Part shown: positions 59,956 through 64,000 of the stretch, one piece after another
Position numbering within the stretch: position 1 is the stretch's first letter
Layout of the letters: each line of letters starts with the position of its first letter
Source of the DNA: Rhodobacter sp. 24-YEA-8
Lineage (GTDB): Bacteria; Pseudomonadota; Alphaproteobacteria; Rhodobacterales; Rhodobacteraceae
Direction of reading: 5' to 3'
DNA: 64,000 bases
Assembly (NCBI RefSeq): GCF_900105075.1
Contig: NZ_FNSK01000001.1
Coordinates: forward strand, 2,121,001-2,185,000
Position numbers and translations under genes: made by a program
Notes under the pieces: model-generated
Told to the model about the DNA's origin: nothing
The model's input: only the letters and a program-made list of their open reading frames with translations
Database searches by the model: none

Positions 59956-61232
59956 ATACGACCCGCAGAACCCTGCTTGCAGGCCTTGGCGCAGGCGCCG
60001 CCAGTTTCGCGCTTCCTGGTCTGATCCGGGCGCAGAACGCCTCGGCTCATGTCGTCGTCGTGGGCGGTGGCTTTGGTGGCGCCACTGCAGCCCGCTACCT
60101 GCGCCGCTACAGCCCCGATCTGAAAATCACCCTGATCGAGCCCTCGGAAACATTTGTAACCTGCCCGTTCTCGAACCTCTATCTCGGCGGGCTCCGGACC
60201 TGGGACAGCATCACCCACAGCTACGCTGCCCATACCGCCGAGGGGATCGATGTCATCCATGCCTCTGCCGAACAGATCGACGGCGCGGCGCGCAGGGTGA
60301 CGCTCTCGGATGGGACGGTGCTGGATTATGACCGGCTTGTCCTGTCGCCGGGCATCGATATCAAATGGGGCGCGCTGGAGGGCTATGACGAAGCCGCGTC
60401 AGACCGCGCGCCGCATGCCTGGAAGGCCGGGCCACAGACGCAGCTGCTGAAATCGCAGCTCGAAGCGATGGAGGATGGCGGCACATTCGTGATGTCGATC
60501 ACCGATGGCGCTTTCCGCTGCCCGCCGGGGCCCTATGAGCGTGCCTCGCTGGTGGCGCATTACCTGAAAACCAATAAGCCGAAATCCAAGATCCTGCTTC
60601 TGGACAGTAAAGAGACCTTCTCGAAACAGGGCCTGTTCAAACAGGGATGGGAGGCGCTTTACGGCGATATGATCGAATGGATCAGCGCCGATAGTGACGG
60701 CAAGGTCGCAAAGGTCGATGCCGGCGCCCTGACGGTCGAAACCGCATTTGGTGTGACGCATAAGGCAGATGTGCTGAATGTGGTGCCGCCGCAGAAAGCG
60801 GGCTGGATCGCGGACCGCGCCGGGGTCACCAATGACACCGGCTGGGTGCCGGTGAATGGCAACACGTTCGAATCCGCGCAGGTGCCGGGGATCTATGTGG
60901 TGGGCGACGCGACCATTGCCGCCCCCATGCCGAAATCGGGCTTCTGTGCCAATGCCCAGGGCAAGGTCGCGGCCGCCGCGATCATCGCCGATCTGGCGGG
61001 CGCCGAGCCGGCACCAGCGAGCTTCGTGAACACCTGCTACAGCCTCGTGGGCCCGGAATGGGGGATCTCGGTCGCCGGGGTCTATTATTTCGACGGCGAG
61101 AAGATCGCAGAGCGCGAAGGGTCCGGCGGGGTCAGCCCGCTGGAGGCGGATGCCAGCTTCCGCCAGGCCGAAGCGGTTTACGGCGCGGGCTGGTATGCCT
61201 CGATCAGTGCCGATACCTGGGGTACGGTATGA
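59952..61232 (+). CDS. Flavocytochrome c sulfide dehydrogenase flavoprotein subunit (FccB/SoxF type)
   Basis: A 426-residue FAD protein with a Tat-type signal ([14 protein letters not shown]) and FAD-binding [17 protein letters not shown] (about 34-50). C71 in VTCPFSN corresponds to the flavin-linked region of FccB. The redox disulfide pair is represented by C190 ([11 protein letters not shown]) and C332 ([10 protein letters not shown]). It oxidises sulfide or protein-bound sulfane sulfur in the periplasm and passes electrons to the cytochrome encoded just before it. It is followed by a YeeE-type sulfur transporter. A role as SoxF in thiosulfate oxidation is equally possible. Confidence 0.88.
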   Translation: MNTTRRTLLAGLGAGAASFALPGLIRAQNASAHVVVVGGGFGGATAARYLRRYSPDLKITLIEPSETFVTCPFSNLYLGGLRTWDSITHSYAAHTAEGIDVIHASAEQIDGAARRVTLSDGTVLDYDRLVLSPGIDIKWGALEGYDEAASDRAPHAWKAGPQTQLLKSQLEAMEDGGTFVMSITDGAFRCPPGPYERASLVAHYLKTNKPKSKILLLDSKETFSKQGLFKQGWEALYGDMIEWISADSDGKVAKVDAGALTVETAFGVTHKADVLNVVPPQKAGWIADRAGVTNDTGWVPVNGNTFESAQVPGIYVVGDATIAAPMPKSGFCANAQGKVAAAAIIADLAGAEPAPASFVNTCYSLVGPEWGISVAGVYYFDGEKIAEREGSGGVSPLEADASFRQAEAVYGAGWYASISADTWGTV

Positions 61233-61259
61233 GGGCATAAACAGGTTAAGGGCAGCTCA

Positions 61260-62294
61260 ATGGATGCGGTAACTCTCGGTCTTGGTCTTGGCTTTGTGTT
61301 CGGGGCCGCGGCCAGAGCCGGGAAGTTCTGCCTCCTGCGGGGAATGAAAGGCCTGATGGGCGGGGGGGATCTCTCGCCCCTTCGCGCATTCGCCCTGGCG
61401 CTGGCGGTGGCGATTGCCGGCACCCAGGCGCTGAATTTCCTGGGGCTGACCGATCTGTCGCGCGCGCTGCCGTTGCGGGGGTCGTTTGCAGCAGGCGGGC
61501 TGTTCATCGGCGGCGCGATTTTCGGGCTGGGCATGGTGCTGGCCAATGCCTGTGGTGCGCGCTCGCTGGTTTTGCTCGCGGGGGGCAATCTGCGGTCGCT
61601 TCTGGTGCTGTTATGCCTTGGGCTGGCGGCTCAGGCCAGCCTGACCGGCGTATTGGCTCCCTGGCGCCAGGCGCTGCAACTGGGTCAGATCAGCCCTGAA
61701 GCGCTGAGCCTGACCGGTCTCCTGCGCGGGTTTGGCCTCTCGCCGATAATCGCGCTCGTGCTGGCGGCGGGTCTGCCGGTGCTGATCCTGATCTGGTTCG
61801 CCCGGCCGGTCTTCAAACGGCCTGCAGAGGCATTTTCCGCCCTGTTGATCGGGCTTTGCGTGGTCGCGGGCTGGTGGATCAGCTTTACGACCGATGACCC
61901 GTTCGACCCGAAAACCCTGTCTTCCATCAGCTTTGTCGCGCCCGTGGGCGAAGGTCTTTTGTGGCTGATGTTGTCTTCGGGCCGCGCAGTCGCCTTCGGC
62001 CTTGCCGTGGTCGGAGGCACTCTTGCGGGGGCCTTCCTCATCGCGCTTATCACCCGCAGCTTCACCCTGGAAAGCTTCACCTCGGGAAGCCATTCCCTGA
62101 TTGCCGCCCTTGGAGGAATTTTGATGGGCTTTGGCGGCGTTCTTGCAATGGGTTGTTCTATCGGGCAAGCTTTGACCGGTGTCTCGACACTTTCGCTGGC
62201 CAGTCTGGTCGCAAGCGCCGGTATTCTCGCGGGGATTGTGGCTGGTCTGGCTGTGATGCGCCAGACAACTCTCGGGAGGAGTTCCAGCCAATGA
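61260..62294 (+). CDS. YeeE/YedE (TsuA/SoxT-type) sulfur-compound transporter
   Basis: A 344-residue inner-membrane protein with about nine to ten hydrophobic segments. The family Cys motifs are AGKFCLLRG, LANACGARSL and VLAMGCSIGQALTG. YeeE/TsuA relatives move thiosulfate across the membrane via cysteine-lined pores, and SoxT relatives sit in sox clusters. Two DUF395-like halves are visible in one chain. It overlaps the next gene by 4 bases (ATGA). It probably imports thiosulfate or another sulfane-sulfur compound, or exchanges sulfur with the periplasmic FccB proteins. Confidence 0.85.
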   Translation: MDAVTLGLGLGFVFGAAARAGKFCLLRGMKGLMGGGDLSPLRAFALALAVAIAGTQALNFLGLTDLSRALPLRGSFAAGGLFIGGAIFGLGMVLANACGARSLVLLAGGNLRSLLVLLCLGLAAQASLTGVLAPWRQALQLGQISPEALSLTGLLRGFGLSPIIALVLAAGLPVLILIWFARPVFKRPAEAFSALLIGLCVVAGWWISFTTDDPFDPKTLSSISFVAPVGEGLLWLMLSSGRAVAFGLAVVGGTLAGAFLIALITRSFTLESFTSGSHSLIAALGGILMGFGGVLAMGCSIGQALTGVSTLSLASLVASAGILAGIVAGLAVMRQTTLGRSSSQ

Positions 62295-63637
62295 TGAAAG
62301 CCCCGCATTTCACCCGCCGCAAGCTGCTCACCGCCGCGCCGTCGCTGGCGCTTCTGACCGGGATCGGAGGGACCGCCCTGGCCGCGCCCGAAGGTCTTAC
62401 CTCCGAGACGCTTCTGATGTCGCGCCAGGGCAAGGGCCCGCGGATCGTCATTTGCGGCGGTGGCTGGGGCGGGCTTTCCGCCGCGCGCCATCTGCGCGAA
62501 GAGCTTCCCGAGGCCGAGATCATTGTTCTGGAGAGGAACCCGATCTTCTGGTCCTGCCCGATGTCGAACAAATGGCTGATCGACGTGGTCGATACCGCCT
62601 TCCTGACCCATGATCTGCTGCGCCCGGCGCAGAAATGGGGCTATTCCCTCGTGCAATGCGAGGTGACGAATATCGACCGGGCGGCAAAGACCGTCCATAC
62701 CTCAAAGGGCAAGGTCGATTACGATTTCCTGATCCTCGCCGGGGGGATCCGTAACGCTTATGAAGCCTGGTTCGGCGAGGATCAAAAGGCTGCCGAATAT
62801 ACCCGCCAGAATTTCGGATCGGCCTATATCCCGAATGCCGAGCACCTGGCGCTGAAGAACAAGATCCACAATTTCAAAGGCGGCACCATCGTGATGACGC
62901 TGCCACCGCCACCGCATCGCTGCCCGCCCTCGCCCTATGAACGCGCCTGCGTCATGGCCTGGCATTTCAAGGTCAATAACATCCCGGCAAAGATCATCAT
63001 CCTTGATCCGAAACCGAAAATCGCCCCGATCGGCGCGGGCTATCAGGCGGCGTTTGATGAACTTTACCCCGATATCATCACCCATGTACCGAATGCGAAG
63101 GTGAAAGAGGTCGATCCGTATAACAAGCGGATCATGACCGAGGCCGGGGATTTCGACTTTGACGATGCGATCTTCATGCCGCCGCATCAGGCATCGGACA
63201 TGGTCTGGTATGCGGATCTGATCGGCAAGGGCGAAGATGGCAGGCCGACCGGCTGGGCCGATATGGACCCACGTTTCTTCACCGCGCGGGGCGATGACAG
63301 CGTCTATATCATCGGGGATTCCATGGGCGCGATTTCCCCGCATTTCGGCCATTACCCGAAATCCGGTCATGTCGCGAATTACATCGGACGGATCGTGGCC
63401 CGCAATATCGGCCAGCGGGTGCGTGACGAGGATGTGGTGGCAGAGTTGCCCGATAACCTCTGCTATATGCTGGTGAATGGCGACCCGCAGGAGGCGATTT
63501 CGGTCGAGTTCACCTATGCGGTCGGTCAGGACGGTCTGGTGCATCAGACGCAGTTCGATATCGACGTGCGCACGCCTGATCTGATGGCCGAAGACCTTGT
63601 CTGGGTGGATGGGATGTTCAATGACTTTCTGCGCTGA
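62291..63637 (+). CDS. FccB-like Tat-exported flavoprotein lacking one redox cysteine
   Basis: A 448-residue paralogue of the upstream FccB. Tat signal (HFTRRKLLTAAPSL), FAD site RIVICGGGWGGLSAARHL, C89 in SCPMSN and C211 in HRCPPSPYERA are kept. The partner cysteine in the C-terminal KSG-x-C motif is V361 here (KSGHVANYIG), so the usual active-site disulfide cannot form. It may have another electron path or a different substrate. ATG (62291) overlaps the transporter stop; a second ATG follows directly. It lies two bases before a SoxY-like gene. Confidence 0.83.
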   Translation: MMKAPHFTRRKLLTAAPSLALLTGIGGTALAAPEGLTSETLLMSRQGKGPRIVICGGGWGGLSAARHLREELPEAEIIVLERNPIFWSCPMSNKWLIDVVDTAFLTHDLLRPAQKWGYSLVQCEVTNIDRAAKTVHTSKGKVDYDFLILAGGIRNAYEAWFGEDQKAAEYTRQNFGSAYIPNAEHLALKNKIHNFKGGTIVMTLPPPPHRCPPSPYERACVMAWHFKVNNIPAKIIILDPKPKIAPIGAGYQAAFDELYPDIITHVPNAKVKEVDPYNKRIMTEAGDFDFDDAIFMPPHQASDMVWYADLIGKGEDGRPTGWADMDPRFFTARGDDSVYIIGDSMGAISPHFGHYPKSGHVANYIGRIVARNIGQRVRDEDVVAELPDNLCYMLVNGDPQEAISVEFTYAVGQDGLVHQTQFDIDVRTPDLMAEDLVWVDGMFNDFLR

Positions 63638-63638
63638 G

Positions 63639-64000
63639 ATGAATCGCCGTCAGGTGATGATCATGGGGGCGGCGCTTGGCGCCTCCCCTTTGCTTGCTAA
63701 TGCTGCGGGGGCGCAAAGCTCCACCGCAGCCGCGCGGGTCGATACCGCTGAATCTGATCGTATCGCGGCGGAGTTCATCGGCGCATCTGAAGCGGTGAGC
63801 GAGGGCCTCGCGCTTGATCTGCCGGCACTTGGCGACAACCCTTCGGCGGTGCCGGTCCGGGTGCATGTGACGGAAGCAATCACCGATGACAGCTGGTGTG
63901 AGGAACTGATCGTGCTGGCCGAACTGAACCCGATGCCGCTGGCCTGCCGGTTCCGCTTTTCACAGGCCAGTGGCGCGGCGGATGTGGCGGTGCGGCTGCG
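63639..64000 (+). CDS. SoxY-like sulfur carrier, N-terminal part
   Basis: The gene starts at ATG 63639 and runs off the right edge, so 120 codons are visible. It opens with a Tat-like signal (MNRRQVMIMGAALGASPL). The next part resembles the SoxY N-terminal domain: ALDLPALGDNPSAVPVRVHV, then ELIVLAELNPMPLACRFRF and QASGAADVAVRLR. SoxY carries sulfur intermediates on a C-terminal GGCGG swinging arm, which would lie outside the window. Two extra Cys (WCEEL and LACRF) are unusual in this domain. Its position directly after the FccB-like gene supports a thiosulfate/sulfane oxidation role. Confidence 0.75.
   Translation, partial: MNRRQVMIMGAALGASPLLANAAGAQSSTAAARVDTAESDRIAAEFIGASEAVSEGLALDLPALGDNPSAVPVRVHVTEAITDDSWCEELIVLAELNPMPLACRFRFSQASGAADVAVRL

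Noticed and set aside
1..64000. CRISPR arrays, prophage, insertion sequences, tRNA or rRNA genes
   Set aside because: I found no spaced repeat arrays, transposase or integrase genes, or RNA-gene-like sequence. The only tandem repeat is the 3 x 17-base unit at 47304-47354.

Overview
The window reads as a GC-rich alphaproteobacterial chromosome segment, most likely Rhodobacterales (Paracoccus/Rhodobacter relatives). This placement is an inference from codon use, from the flavocytochrome c/SoxT/SoxY sulfur genes at the right end, and from the density of ABC-fed catabolic operons. I see no rRNA, tRNA, CRISPR, phage or insertion sequence; almost everything is ordinary single-copy accessory metabolism.

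Layout. 1-14.1 kb: a sugar or sugar-acid catabolic locus. An IclR regulator and a beta-propeller lactonase sit beside a 12-gene minus-strand operon: sugar ABC transporter, enolase-superfamily dehydratase, mutarotase, Gfo/Idh dehydrogenase, MaoC hydratase, split UxaA-type dehydratase, SDR and FAH hydrolase. A divergent amidohydrolase-type lactonase follows. The order of activities fits a non-phosphorylative deoxysugar route ending in pyruvate plus lactate, as known for L-fucose and L-rhamnose. 14.2-21.3 kb: a GNAT enzyme, an entCBA set for 2,3-dihydroxybenzoate without carrier domain or NRPS, an EmrAB-type pump and a TetR repressor with two visible operators. 21.4-25.7 kb: an alpha-ketoglutaric semialdehyde dehydrogenase, a methyltransferase, and a NemA/NemR-like old yellow enzyme with its TetR regulator.

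25.7-43.3 kb: the most interesting part. A RidA/DUF1028/M20 operon lies next to two operons that share a 19-bp LysR-type box. One holds a TMADH-family amine dehydrogenase, a Pot-type ABC transporter, an amidohydrolase and a GMC oxidoreductase. The other holds a flavin monooxygenase, aspartate ammonia-lyase, LysR and an aldehyde dehydrogenase. The dehydrogenase carries the Gln/Trp/Asp pocket that I recall for histamine dehydrogenase rather than trimethylamine dehydrogenase. The set can be read as a histamine (imidazole-amine) to aspartate to fumarate pathway.

43.3-53.5 kb: hemC with an unknown upstream gene, a 2-hydroxyacid dehydrogenase, then an FMN reductase and an SfnG-like sulfone monooxygenase leading into a complete Liv-type ABC transporter. 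53.7-59.4 kb: aconitase B, divergent from two tandem Kdo-transferase (WaaA) paralogues. 59.6-64 kb: a sulfur-oxidation module of monohaem cytochrome c, FccB flavoprotein, YeeE/SoxT transporter, a second FccB homologue lacking one redox cysteine, and the start of a SoxY-like gene cut by the window edge. Strong hairpins follow the solute-binding-protein gene in all three transport operons.
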